Assembly: GCF_003002895.1 (NCBI RefSeq)
Contig: NZ_PVTI01000003.1
Span: forward strand, 62,001-126,000
Source of the DNA: Knoellia remsis
Lineage (GTDB): Bacteria; Actinomycetota; Actinomycetes; Actinomycetales; Dermatophilaceae
Length of the DNA stretch: 64,000 bases
Direction of reading: 5' to 3'
The notes beneath the pieces were generated by a model. That model was given only the letters and a program-made list of their open reading frames with translations, did not search any database and was not told where the DNA came from. Both the position numbers and the translations under genes were made by a program. Shown here piece after piece: positions 31,651-39,665 of this stretch. The number at the start of each line of letters is the position of its first letter. Positions within the stretch are counted from its first letter, which is position 1.

Positions 31651-31705
31651 GCCACGCTCCGGGGCGTGACGGCCAAGCCCGTCGACACCGTGACCGATTC
31701 GCAAC

Positions 31706-31741
31706 AAAGGTGCGCACCGGCATACGGCGCCGGAAACCTTT
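31706..31741 (-). terminator. Hairpin terminator behind the thiamine-binding-family gene
   Basis: AAAGGT pairs with ACCTTT (31706-31711 with 31736-31741), and CCGGC with GCCGG inside. The inner loop includes part of a GGCATAC word. On the minus strand it is followed by TTTGTTG, a modest U tract. Confidence 0.55.
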
Positions 31742-31761
31742 CACGCGCGCGGCGAGGCGGT

Positions 31762-32064
31762 TCAGCCCTCGTTCAGGGCGTCCTCGAGACGGGTCAGCTT
31801 GGCGTCGAGCTCACCGGTGCGACCGGCGCGGATGTCGGCCTTGAGGACGAGCGAGACGCGGGGGCCGTGCTTCGCGACGGCGTCGACGCAGGCCTTGACG
31901 AGCGACATGCACTCGTCCCACTCCCCCTCGATCGTCGTGAACATCGCGTCGGTGCGGTGCGGCAGGCCGGACTCGCGCACGAGCCGGATCGCGTCGGCGA
32001 CGGCGGGGGCGACCCCGCCCTCGTCGTCGCTGGTGGACGGGGCGACGGAGAAGGCGACGAGCAT
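31762..32064 (-). CDS. Thiamine-binding protein family (MTH1187/YkoF-like)
   Basis: This 100-residue protein has the ferredoxin-like fold pattern of the MTH1187 family: MLVAFSVAPST, a VRESGLPHRTDAMFTTIEGEW core with Thr/Glu residues, and VSLVLKADIR. Members form tetramers and some bind thiamine or its precursors in the cytoplasm. The ATG at 32064 gives the family length; the longer open frame adds a low-complexity leader. It is a single-gene unit with its own hairpin terminator. The ligand is inferred from the family only. Confidence 0.82.
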   Translation of the reverse strand: MLVAFSVAPSTSDDEGGVAPAVADAIRLVRESGLPHRTDAMFTTIEGEWDECMSLVKACVDAVAKHGPRVSLVLKADIRAGRTGELDAKLTRLEDALNEG

Positions 32065-32214
32065 GCCTTCACCGTATGCCGTTCGTCCGCCTGCCGCTGC
32101 TGCGCCCACCTCCCGCCGGGCAGGCGAGGCGGCAAAGGCCCCAGCAACGGCATGGGCCGTGCTGGCAGCTCGCTGGCTACCGTCGGATGCCGCCTGCGGT
32201 GCGCTCGAGCCGGT

Positions 32215-33903
32215 TCAGGGAGCGTCGGGCGCGAGGAAGGCGTGGACGAGCGGCACGACGCCGGCACCCTCACCGCTCGCCGACGCGACCCGCTTCATCG
32301 AGCCGCACCGGATGTCCCCCGCGACGAAGACGCCCGGCACCGTCGTGGCGTAGGGCGCCGGTGGCCGGCCGCCCTGCCACGACTGCCACGGCGTGTCGGC
32401 CCCGGAGAGCACGAATCCCTTGTCGTCACGGGCGATCTCGCGCGGCAGCCAGTCGCACGTCGGCGCCGCCCCGAGCAGGAGGTAGAGGCCCGCCGCCTCC
32501 ACCCGCTCCTCGCTGTCGGAGTCGAGGTCGCGCAGGGTGAGCCACTCGAGCCGTCCCTCGCCGCCACCGTCGGTGACGATCGTGCGCGGCCGGACGCTGA
32601 TGCGCGGGTTGCCCTCGATCTCGCGGATGAGGTAGCTCGACATCGTCGCGCCGAGCCCGTCGCGCCGGACGAGGATCGTGACGGACCTGGCGAACCGGGA
32701 CAGGTGCACCGCCGCCTGCCCGGCGCTGTTGCCGCCGCCGACGACGTAGACGTCCTTGTGCTTGACCTCGCGCGACGTGCTCGCGGCCGCACCGTAGTTC
32801 ACGCCGCGTCCGACGAGGTCCTCGAGGGTGTCGACGCCGAGCCGCCGGTAGTCGACGCCGGTCGAGATCAGCACCGCCCGACCCCGCACTCTTGCGTCAC
32901 CGAGCTCGACAAGGTGGGAGCCGCCCGGACCGTCACCGAGCCGGAGCCCGGTGACCTGCTGCCCCGCGAGGAACCGCGCCCCGAAACGCACCGCCTGCGA
33001 CCGGGCCCGCTGGGCAAGCCGCATCCCGGAGATCCCCCGCGGGAAGCCGAGGTAGTTGCGGATCATCGAACTCGTCCCGGCCTGACCGCCGATCGGTCCC
33101 TGGTCGATGACGAGGGTGTCGAGCCCTTCGGACGCGGCGTAGACCGCGGCGCCGAGTCCCGCGGGTCCCGCGCCGACGACCACGAGGTCGCACACGACGT
33201 CCTCGCCGATGTCCGTCGGGCGACCGTAGAGCGCGGCGCCGAGGTCGGCGTTCGACGGGCGCGACACGACGAGCTCACCCCCGGGCGCCTCGAGCACCGG
33301 CAGCTCGGCGTCGGGCCCGGCCATCGCGAGGATCTCCTGTCCTGCGGGGCTGTCCGGCGTGTGCACGGTGTTGGGCATGCCCATGCGGTCGAGGAAGTCG
33401 CGGATCCGGGACAGGTCCGGCGAGGGCCCGTCGGCGATGATCCGGGTCCCATCGATCTCGGAGAGATTCACCGACTGTGCCCAGTCCGAGAGCGTCTCGG
33501 AGATCGCGGTGTGGAACTCCTCGTCGCGCGGACCCTGCGGCAGCATGAGGTAGAGGTCGAGGCGACCCTCGGCGAGGCTCTCCCGCATCACCGCGACCGA
33601 CCCCCGGAACCGCTCCGCCGGGATGTAGACGAGGCGCCGCGCGCTCGGCATGAACTTCTGGAACTTCGCCAGCAGGTGGGTTGCCTTCTCCCCGCCCTCG
33701 AAGAACTCACAGGCCGCGAGCGCGACGGGGCGCCGCCCGCTCTTGAGGTCGATGAGGACCTCGAGAGCCTCCTCCATCGTCGTCGGTGCCACAATCTCGT
33801 AGTCGGCTGAATACCGTTGCGAGAGAACGTCGACCATCGCCTGGCGGTACTCGCCACCGAGGACGAGGATGACGGGTGTCGGCCTGGTCACGGGAGGGTT
33901 CAC
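32215..33903 (-). CDS. Receiver-like/thioredoxin-reductase-like fusion oxidoreductase
   Basis: This protein of about 562 residues has three parts: a receiver-like domain (PTPVILVLGGEYRQAM and a VALAACEFFEGG core), a glutaredoxin-like fold (GTRIIADGPSPDLSRIRDFL), and a thioredoxin-reductase-like flavoprotein with VVVGAGPAGLGAAVYA and the NADPH motif VVGGGNSAGQAA. The redox-active CxxC of true thioredoxin reductases is absent; the equivalent segment reads VNYGAAASTSRE. It may therefore reduce another partner. The GTG at 33903 is chosen because TAGCGT ends 7 nt upstream; that hexamer includes the meaB stop codon. Confidence 0.82.
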   Translation of the reverse strand: MNPPVTRPTPVILVLGGEYRQAMVDVLSQRYSADYEIVAPTTMEEALEVLIDLKSGRRPVALAACEFFEGGEKATHLLAKFQKFMPSARRLVYIPAERFRGSVAVMRESLAEGRLDLYLMLPQGPRDEEFHTAISETLSDWAQSVNLSEIDGTRIIADGPSPDLSRIRDFLDRMGMPNTVHTPDSPAGQEILAMAGPDAELPVLEAPGGELVVSRPSNADLGAALYGRPTDIGEDVVCDLVVVGAGPAGLGAAVYAASEGLDTLVIDQGPIGGQAGTSSMIRNYLGFPRGISGMRLAQRARSQAVRFGARFLAGQQVTGLRLGDGPGGSHLVELGDARVRGRAVLISTGVDYRRLGVDTLEDLVGRGVNYGAAASTSREVKHKDVYVVGGGNSAGQAAVHLSRFARSVTILVRRDGLGATMSSYLIREIEGNPRISVRPRTIVTDGGGEGRLEWLTLRDLDSDSEERVEAAGLYLLLGAAPTCDWLPREIARDDKGFVLSGADTPWQSWQGGRPPAPYATTVPGVFVAGDIRCGSMKRVASASGEGAGVVPLVHAFLAPDAP

Positions 33904-33910
33904 AGCAGCC

Positions 33911-33916
33911 ACGCTA
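33911..33916 (-). promoter_or_regulatory. Putative -10 (TAGCGT) overlapping the meaB stop
   Basis: TAGCGT begins with the TAG stop of meaB and ends 7 nt before the oxidoreductase GTG. Leaderless initiation or simple coupling are both possible. Confidence 0.4.
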
Positions 33917-34825
33917 CTGGCGTCGCGGCTCCTGCGTGAGCCGCTGCACGACACGGTGCGCGGCGGCATACGGGTCGGAGTCGCCGGAGGCGACCGCGGC
34001 GGCGAGGTCGGTCGGGACGAGTCCGCACTCGGCACCGAACCCGCGACGCAGCTCGGCGAGCGCGAGCGCCTCGACCTCGGCCGCAGCGCGACGCTGCCGC
34101 CGCGCGGCGAGCTCGCCGGACGACGCGAGCCAGTTCCGGTGCGCCGCAAGGGATTCCACGAGATCGGGTATGCCGTCCGCGGAGGTTGCGACGAGCCGCA
34201 CCACCGGGGTCCGCCAGTCGACGGACTGCTCCCGGTTGCCCAGCTGGATCATGTGCCTCAGGTCGCGCACCGTGTCGTCCGCGCCGTCCCGGTCGGCCTT
34301 GTTGACCGCGAAGATGTCGCCGATCTCGAGGATGCCGGCCTTCGCTGCCTGGATGCCGTCACCAAGCCCGGGGGCGACGACGACGACCGTGGTGTCGGCC
34401 CGCGAGGCCACCTCGACCTCGGACTGGCCGACACCGACCGTCTCGACGAGGACGACGTCGAACCCCGCCGCGTCGAGGACGCGCAGCGCCTGCGGGGTCG
34501 CCGCCGACAGCCCGCCGAGGTGGCCGCGCGAGGCGACCGAGCGCAGGAAGACGCCGGGGTCGGTGGCGTGGCTCTCCATCCGGATCCGGTCGCCGAGGAG
34601 CGCTCCCCCGGTGAACGGCGACGACGGGTCGACGGCGAGGACCGCAACGCGCTTTCCCTGCGAGCGCAGCGCCGTGATGAGCGCGGAAGTCGTCGTCGAC
34701 TTGCCGACCCCGGGTGCCCCGGTCAGGCCGACGACATGCGCTCCGCCCTGGTGCGGGGCAAGGGCCGCCATGACCTCGGGCAGGGCCGGGTGGCCGTCCT
34801 CGACGAGGGAGATGAGCCGGCCCAC
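33914..34825 (-). CDS. meaB: Methylmalonyl-CoA-mutase-associated GTPase MeaB
   Basis: This G3E P-loop GTPase has Walker A GAPGVGKSTTTS, the VETVGVGQSE switch and the base-specificity motif VNKADRDG. MeaB proteins gate cobalamin loading and protect acyl-CoA mutases. It lies downstream of the thiolase in the same strand and frame, and the pathway's mutase is at 52-54 kb. GTG 34825 is the first ordinary start codon after the thiolase TAA, but the open frame before it (about 38 codons) also looks like MeaB N-terminus, ending TREGRSRAVGRLISLVE. The true start is therefore uncertain. Confidence 0.88.
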   Translation of the reverse strand: MGRLISLVEDGHPALPEVMAALAPHQGGAHVVGLTGAPGVGKSTTTSALITALRSQGKRVAVLAVDPSSPFTGGALLGDRIRMESHATDPGVFLRSVASRGHLGGLSAATPQALRVLDAAGFDVVLVETVGVGQSEVEVASRADTTVVVVAPGLGDGIQAAKAGILEIGDIFAVNKADRDGADDTVRDLRHMIQLGNREQSVDWRTPVVRLVATSADGIPDLVESLAAHRNWLASSGELAARRQRRAAAEVEALALAELRRGFGAECGLVPTDLAAAVASGDSDPYAAAHRVVQRLTQEPRRQ

Positions 34826-34942
34826 CGCACGCGAACGCCCCTCCCTCGTCTGGGCGACGAGGGATGGGACGTCGACGGTGCGCGGTGTCGTCGCGATGGC
34901 GCTGGTGGTTTCGCCGGGTGCGGCGGGCGTGCCGGTGACGGG

Positions 34943-36148
34943 TTACTTGCCGGCGGGGACGGTGATGATGAGCGCGTCACCCTGGCCGCCACCACCGCAG
35001 AGCGCAGCCGCACCGGTGCCGCCGCCGCGACGCTTGAGCTCGTTGGCGAGGGCGAGGGTGATGCGCGCGCCAGACATGCCGAGCGGGTGTCCCATGGCGA
35101 TGGCCCCGCCGTTGGGGTTGACCCGCTCCGCGTCGACGCCCAGCTCCTTGGTCGAGGCGAGCCCGACCGCGGCGAACGCCTCGTTGATCTCGATGACGTC
35201 GAGGTCCTTCACGTCGATGCCCTGGCGCTCACAGGCCTTCTTGATCGCGTTGGCGGGCTGGGACTGCAGGCTCGAGTCGGGGCCGGCGACGACGCCGTGC
35301 GCACCGATCTCGGCGAGCCAGGAGAGACCGAGCTCCTGCGCCTTCGACTTCTTCATGACGACGACCGCGGCGGCACCGTCGGAGATCTGCGACGCGGAGC
35401 CGGCCGTGATCGTGCCCTCCTTGGAGAAGGCGGGACGCAGCTTCGACAGCGACTCGGCGGTCGTGTCGGCGCGGATGCCCTCGTCCTCCTTGAACTCGAC
35501 CGGGTCGCCCTTGCGCTGCGGGATGGAGACGGCGACGACCTCGTCGTCGAAGTAACCGTCCTTCCACGCCTTCGCGGCGTTCTGGTGGCTGCGGGCGGCG
35601 AAGGCGTCCTGCTCCTCGCGGGTGAACGCCTTGTCTCCGGCGTTGTTCGCCTCGGTGAGGGCGCCCATCGCCTGGTTCGTGAGGATGTCGTAGAGGCCGT
35701 CGTAGGCCATCGAGTCCTGCAGCGTCACGTCGCCGTACTTGAACCCGTCGCGGCTCCCCGGCAGCAGGTGCGGGGCGTTGGTCATCGACTCCTGGCCACC
35801 GGCGACGACGACCTCGAACTCACCGGCGCGGATGAGCTGGTCGGCGAGGGCGATGGCGTCGATGCCGGAGAGGCACACCTTGTTGATCGTGAGCGCGGGC
35901 ACGTCCATCGGGATGCCGGCCTTGACGGCGGCCTGCCGCGCGGGGATCTGGCCCTCGCCGGCGCTGAGCACCTGGCCCATGATGACGTAGTCGACGTCCT
36001 CGGGCGCGACGCCGGCCTTCTCGAGGGCACCCTTGATGGCGAAGCCGCCGAGGTCGGACCCGGTGAAGCCCTTGAGGCTGCCGCTCATGCGCCCCATCGG
36101 GGTGCGGGCTCCGGCGACGATGACGGTGGGGTCTGCGTTCTCGGTCAT
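34943..36148 (-). CDS. Acetyl-CoA C-acetyltransferase (thiolase)
   Basis: This 401-residue thiolase has the nucleophilic Cys in [11 protein letters not shown], the [16 protein letters not shown] block, [17 protein letters not shown] with the catalytic His, and a C-terminal CGGGGQGDA with the second Cys. It condenses two acetyl-CoA to acetoacetyl-CoA or cleaves it. ATG 36148 is preferred; TAGCAT ends 7 nt upstream. With the hydroxyacyl-CoA dehydrogenase and Ccr elsewhere in the window it would feed the ethylmalonyl-CoA pathway. Confidence 0.94.
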   Translation of the reverse strand: MTENADPTVIVAGARTPMGRMSGSLKGFTGSDLGGFAIKGALEKAGVAPEDVDYVIMGQVLSAGEGQIPARQAAVKAGIPMDVPALTINKVCLSGIDAIALADQLIRAGEFEVVVAGGQESMTNAPHLLPGSRDGFKYGDVTLQDSMAYDGLYDILTNQAMGALTEANNAGDKAFTREEQDAFAARSHQNAAKAWKDGYFDDEVVAVSIPQRKGDPVEFKEDEGIRADTTAESLSKLRPAFSKEGTITAGSASQISDGAAAVVVMKKSKAQELGLSWLAEIGAHGVVAGPDSSLQSQPANAIKKACERQGIDVKDLDVIEINEAFAAVGLASTKELGVDAERVNPNGGAIAMGHPLGMSGARITLALANELKRRGGGTGAAALCGGGGQGDALIITVPAGK

Positions 36149-36155
36149 GCGGCCG

Positions 36156-36161
36156 ATGCTA
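36156..36161 (-). promoter_or_regulatory. Putative -10 (TAGCAT) of the thiolase gene
   Basis: TAGCAT followed by 7 nt and the ATG fits a leaderless transcript running through thiolase and meaB. Confidence 0.5.
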
Positions 36162-36259
36162 GTCCGGCCCCGCGTCGCGCCCCACCCCTGCTGTGACCGA
36201 TCTCCCCTAGGTGTCCATTGCCACACCGTCAGGGCCTGTATGCCGTCCGCTCACCTCCC

Positions 36260-36265
36260 TAGGCT
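36260..36265 (+). promoter_or_regulatory. Putative -10 (TAGGCT) of the epimerase gene
   Basis: TAGGCT lies 8 nt before the epimerase ATG. It faces away from the thiolase promoter, so the gap at 36149-36273 is a divergent promoter region. Confidence 0.45.
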
Positions 36266-36273
36266 CGCTTCCC

Positions 36274-36747
36274 ATGAGCGCGACCCCCTCTGCCTCCGCC
36301 GCCGCGACCCCCGGCGTGGACACGTCCCTCTTCACGGCGATCGACCACGTCGGCGTCGCCGTGCCCGACCTCGACGAGGCGATCGCGTTCTACCGCGACA
36401 CCTACGGCATGACCCTCGCCCACGAGGAGGTCAACGAGGAACAGGGCGTGCGCGAGGCGATGATGGCCGTCGGCGACTCCGGCTCGCACGTCCAGCTGCT
36501 CGCACCGCTCTCCCCCGAGTCGACGATCGCGAAGTTCCTCGACCGCTCCGGCCCCGGTGTGCAGCAGGTTGCCTACCGCGTCACCGACATCGAGGCCGTG
36601 AGCGAGGTCCTGCGCGAGCGGGGCGTCCGGCTGCTCTACGGCGAGCCGAAGCGCGGCACGTCGAGCTCGCGGGTGAACTTCATCCACCCCAAGGACGCCG
36701 GCGGCATCCTCGTCGAGCTCGTCGAGCCCGCCCCCACCCCCCACTGA
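36274..36747 (+). CDS. mce: Methylmalonyl-CoA epimerase
   Basis: This 157-residue vicinal-oxygen-chelate protein has AIDHVGVAVPDLDEAIAFY, HEEVNEEQGVREAMM, QVAYRVTDIEAV and a final HPKDAGGILVELVE, carrying the metal-binding His and Glu residues. It interconverts (2S)- and (2R)-methylmalonyl-CoA, and in the ethylmalonyl-CoA pathway also the ethylmalonyl epimers. The TGA stop lies inside the first copy of a repeat array, so the repeat supplies the stop codon. The crotonyl-CoA carboxylase gene follows after the array. Confidence 0.92.
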   Translation: MSATPSASAAATPGVDTSLFTAIDHVGVAVPDLDEAIAFYRDTYGMTLAHEEVNEEQGVREAMMAVGDSGSHVQLLAPLSPESTIAKFLDRSGPGVQQVAYRVTDIEAVSEVLRERGVRLLYGEPKRGTSSSRVNFIHPKDAGGILVELVEPAPTPH

Positions 36748-36826
36748 TTGCCGATTCCGATCACCCCCACCCCCACTGATTGCCGATTCCGTTCACCCCG
36801 GCCCCGACTGATTGCCGATTCCGTTC
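36743..36826 (+). repeat. Three-copy repeat array, 32-bp period
   Basis: Cores start at 36743, 36775 and 36807, exactly 32 nt apart. The first has A instead of T near its end (GATC for GTTC). The 12-nt spacers are C-rich. The array begins within the mce stop codon and ends 45 nt before ccr. Confidence 0.88.
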
Positions 36827-36871
36827 ACCCCGGCCCCGACCTGGCCCCACCCACCAAGGAGCACGACCAGC

Positions 36872-38212
36872 ATGGACCAGATCCGCGACGCCATCCTCAG
36901 CGGCGACCGCACCGAGGAGACCTACGCGAACCTCGCCATCCCGGAGACCTACCGGGCCGCCACGGTGCACAAGGACGAGGTGGACATGTTCGAGGGCGTG
37001 CCCACCAAGGAGAAGGACCCGCGCAAGTCCCTCCACATCGACGACGTCCCCGTCCCCGAGCTCGCACCGGGTGAGGCCCTCGTCGCGGTCATGGCCAGCG
37101 CCATCAACTACAACACCGTGTGGACCTCGATCTTCGAGCCGGTGTCGACATTCGGCTTCCTCGAGCGCTACGGCCGTACGAGCGAGTACGCCAAGCGCCA
37201 CGACCTGCCGTACCACGTCGTCGGCTCCGACCTCGCCGGCGTCGTCCTGCGCACCGGCCCCGGCGTCGGCAAGTGGAAGCCCGGCCAGGAGGTCGTCGCG
37301 CACTGCCTCTCCGTCGAGCTCGAGGACGCCGACGGCCACAACGACACCATGCTCGACCCGCAGCAGCGCATCTGGGGCTTCGAGACGAACTTCGGGGGCC
37401 TTGCCGAGCTCGCCATCGTCAAGGCGAACCAGCTCATGCCCAAGCCCACCCACCTGTCCTGGGAGGAGGCGGCCTCCCCCGGTCTGGTGAACAGCACGGC
37501 ATACCGGCAGCTCATCTCCAAGAACGGTGGCGCGCTCAAGCTCGGCGACCGCGTCCTCATCTGGGGCGCCTCCGGCGGCCTCGGCTCCTACGCGACGCAG
37601 ATGGCGCTCGCCGCGGGCGCGACCCCGATCTGTGTCGTGTCCTCCCCCGACAAGGCCGAGATCTGCCGCTCGATGGGCGCCGAGCTCATCATCGACCGCA
37701 ACGCCGAGGGCTACCAGTTCTGGAACGAGGAGGGCACGCAGCAGAACCCCAAGGAGTGGCAGCGCCTCGGCAAGAAGATCCGTGAGCTCACCGGCGGGCA
37801 CGACGTCGACATGGTCTTCGAGCACCCGGGCCGCGAGACGTTCGGCGCGAGCGTCTACGTCACCCGCAAGGGCGGCACGATCACGACGTGCGCGTCGACG
37901 TCTGGGTACATGCACGAGTACGACAACCGCTACCTCTGGATGAACCTCAAGCGGATCATCAGCTCGCACTTCGCGAACTACCGGGAGGCGTGGGAGGCCA
38001 ACGACCTCATCGACCGCGGCATCGTCCACCCGACGCTGTCGAAGACCTACCGCATCGACGAGGTCGGGCAGGCCGCACTCGACGTCCACAAGAACGCCCA
38101 CCAGGGCAAGGTCGGCGTGCTCACCCTCGCCCCCGAGGAGGGGCTCGGCGTCTCCGACCCCGAGAAGCGCGCACAATTCGAGGACGCCATCAACCGCTTC
38201 CGCAACGCCTGA
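36872..38212 (+). CDS. ccrA: Crotonyl-CoA carboxylase/reductase
   Basis: This 446-residue medium-chain reductase converts crotonyl-CoA, CO2 and NADPH to ethylmalonyl-CoA. The CO2-pocket residues described for the Kitasatospora enzyme fall at the expected numbers: Asn81 (SAINYNTVW), Phe170-Glu171 (IWGFETNFG) and a His near 366 (ISSHFANY). The cofactor loop is IWGASGGLGSYA. This agreement also supports ATG 36872, which has AAGGAG about 10 nt upstream; the open frame before it is repeat sequence. It is the signature enzyme of the ethylmalonyl-CoA pathway. Confidence 0.95.
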   Translation: MDQIRDAILSGDRTEETYANLAIPETYRAATVHKDEVDMFEGVPTKEKDPRKSLHIDDVPVPELAPGEALVAVMASAINYNTVWTSIFEPVSTFGFLERYGRTSEYAKRHDLPYHVVGSDLAGVVLRTGPGVGKWKPGQEVVAHCLSVELEDADGHNDTMLDPQQRIWGFETNFGGLAELAIVKANQLMPKPTHLSWEEAASPGLVNSTAYRQLISKNGGALKLGDRVLIWGASGGLGSYATQMALAAGATPICVVSSPDKAEICRSMGAELIIDRNAEGYQFWNEEGTQQNPKEWQRLGKKIRELTGGHDVDMVFEHPGRETFGASVYVTRKGGTITTCASTSGYMHEYDNRYLWMNLKRIISSHFANYREAWEANDLIDRGIVHPTLSKTYRIDEVGQAALDVHKNAHQGKVGVLTLAPEEGLGVSDPEKRAQFEDAINRFRNA

Positions 38213-38269
38213 CCCGAGCGACTCGCCTCCCGCGCGCCGCTCACCTGCTGCGCGCGAGTCACCTCCCGC

Positions 38270-38316
38270 ACGAAGGCCGACCGCCCGAGCACGTATGCCG
38301 GCCGGTCGGCCTTCGT
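38270..38316 (+). terminator. 14-bp hairpin terminator behind ccrA
   Basis: ACGAAGGCCGACCG (38270-38283) pairs perfectly with CGGTCGGCCTTCGT (38303-38316). The 19-nt loop contains a GTATGCC word (38293-38299). It precedes a three-copy repeat array. Confidence 0.7.
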
Positions 38317-38328
38317 CATCCGCTCACC

Positions 38329-38412
38329 ACTGATTGCCGATTCCGTTCGCCCCCGGTCCCACTGATTGCCGATTCCGTTCGCCCCCGCTCCCACTGATTG
38401 CCGATTCCGTTC
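38329..38412 (+). repeat. Three-copy repeat array, 32-bp period
   Basis: Cores start at 38329, 38361 and 38393, each identical to ACTGATTGCCGATTCCGTTC. It ends 8 nt before the stop codon of the AbiEi/DUF559-like gene on the other strand. Confidence 0.9.
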
Positions 38413-38420
38413 GCCCACGG

Positions 38421-39485
38421 TCACCAGAAAGTGCGCTCCAGCTCCTTCGCCACCCGTCTCCGCCACGCCCGAAGTCCCGCATCGACCTCGCAGTCCCGCA
38501 AGGGTGCATGACAACACGAACAGGTGAAAACCGCGTGGGGCGCGGGACGCGACGCCCGCAGATGCGGCACCAGTCGCAGGTGCAGCTCATCCCCGGGCGC
38601 AACGTCGAAGCTTGCCCACCGAACCACCGTGAGCCCCAGCCCCTCCAGCTCTCCCTGCCGCTCGGCCTCCGCCGTCAGAACCGACGACACGGCATCCTCC
38701 GAGGTCCCGTCGAGGAGGTACTTGCCCAACCCGTCCGCCTCGCCCACGACGCCGGCGCCCTCCCAGAGGTTGTCGACCCGCGCCACGAACCGGCCGTCCG
38801 GCGTCCACACCTCGACCTGCGGCACGGGCATGGGCACGTCCCACCGCCACATCGCCCACGCGGAGGCTGACTCGAGCCAGCTCTCACGCCGCGCGTCAGC
38901 CACGAGGAGCACGGGATCCAGCTTCGTGATCTCGGGCCAGCGCCGCTGGTGCCTGCGCATTTCGAGCAACCCGTCGAGTGTCACCTGACCACTCCGGAGA
39001 GCCCCGTCGGCGATCGCCATCGCGTCGCGTCCGTGCAGGGTTCGAGCGCAGTCGGCGACGGTGCGAGTGGCGTTGAGCAGCGCATGCTTGCCATGGATCT
39101 CGATGTGTTCCAACGGCGTTCGGCCACGTCGGAAGTCACGCCAGTCATTGGTGTAGGTCGTCCGGCCGTCACCGCGCAAGGTCATCGTCACCCGTTCGGG
39201 AGGGTATGCCGGGTGCGGCAGACCCAGCCACAGCGCTGCGCTCGCGTGGCTCACCAGCGCGTCGGGTGTCAGTCGCGCGGCAGCGCGACTGAGCTCAAGG
39301 TGCGCCTCCCACGGCGCGAGGGACGCCCAGCGCGAGCGGACGGCATACAGGCCTCTGCCGAGTTGGGTGAGACCCTCGCGAGCGAGCGCCCGATGCACTC
39401 GAGCGGCGGAGAAGCCCCCGGTGCGGGCCTCGCCGATCGAGAACGGTTGAGGCAGCTGCTCGAAATCGTCCATGTCGGCGAGCAT
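38421..39485 (-). CDS. AbiEi-like/DUF559-like protein flanked by inverted repeats
   Basis: This 354-residue protein has an N-terminal winged-helix-like segment (GGFSAARVHRALAREGLTQLG, then GLYAVRSRW) like AbiEi-family antitoxin domains. The C-terminal part resembles the DUF559/Vsr-type endonuclease fold: RESWLESASAWAMW, PQVEVWTPDGRFVARVDNLW and GVVGEADGLGKYL give acidic residues in E...D...E order. A final CSCCHAPLRDC may bind metal. Similar genes are common as lone paralogs in actinobacteria. Repeat arrays in opposite orientation lie 8 nt behind its stop and 113 nt before its ATG. The function is unknown; ATG 39473 is an alternative start. Confidence 0.75.
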   Translation of the reverse strand: MLADMDDFEQLPQPFSIGEARTGGFSAARVHRALAREGLTQLGRGLYAVRSRWASLAPWEAHLELSRAAARLTPDALVSHASAALWLGLPHPAYPPERVTMTLRGDGRTTYTNDWRDFRRGRTPLEHIEIHGKHALLNATRTVADCARTLHGRDAMAIADGALRSGQVTLDGLLEMRRHQRRWPEITKLDPVLLVADARRESWLESASAWAMWRWDVPMPVPQVEVWTPDGRFVARVDNLWEGAGVVGEADGLGKYLLDGTSEDAVSSVLTAEAERQGELEGLGLTVVRWASFDVAPGDELHLRLVPHLRASRPAPHAVFTCSCCHAPLRDCEVDAGLRAWRRRVAKELERTFW

Positions 39486-39597
39486 CCGCGGCAGAGAGTG
39501 GGTTTGTCATCGGCGAGGCCGCCCGCCTGTGGACAACGCTGATGCGGCCGCGTCCCTGTGGACAACTCAGACTGAGTCGGCGCTACCCCCGAAACCC

Positions 39598-39649
39598 GAA
39601 CGGAATCGGCAATCAGTGGCCCAGCAGCCGAACGGAATCAGCAATCAGT
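39598..39649 (-). repeat. Two-copy repeat array, inverted orientation
   Basis: Minus-strand cores lie at 39598-39617 and 39630-39649, again 32 nt apart; the second has one change (GCTGATTCC for GCCGATTCC as read). They lie between the AbiEi/DUF559-like gene and the AI-2E transporter stop. Confidence 0.88.
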
Positions 39650-39665
39650 GGGGGATCTGGGGCGG

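Noticed and set aside
33904-34149. N-terminal extension of the FAD oxidoreductase
   Set aside because: The added segment is Arg/Ser/Pro-rich and antisense-frame sequence of meaB; the receiver-like domain begins right after GTG 33903.
36748-37490. Small open frames starting inside the repeat arrays (translations containing LIADSV- or GIGNQW-like strings)
   Set aside because: These peptides are just the repeat read in frame. Ccr has a well-supported start at 36872 with correctly numbered active-site residues.
36743-39649. Repeat arrays as a CRISPR locus
   Set aside because: Only two or three units per array, spacers of a constant 12 nt that are C-rich and similar to each other, and no cas genes nearby.
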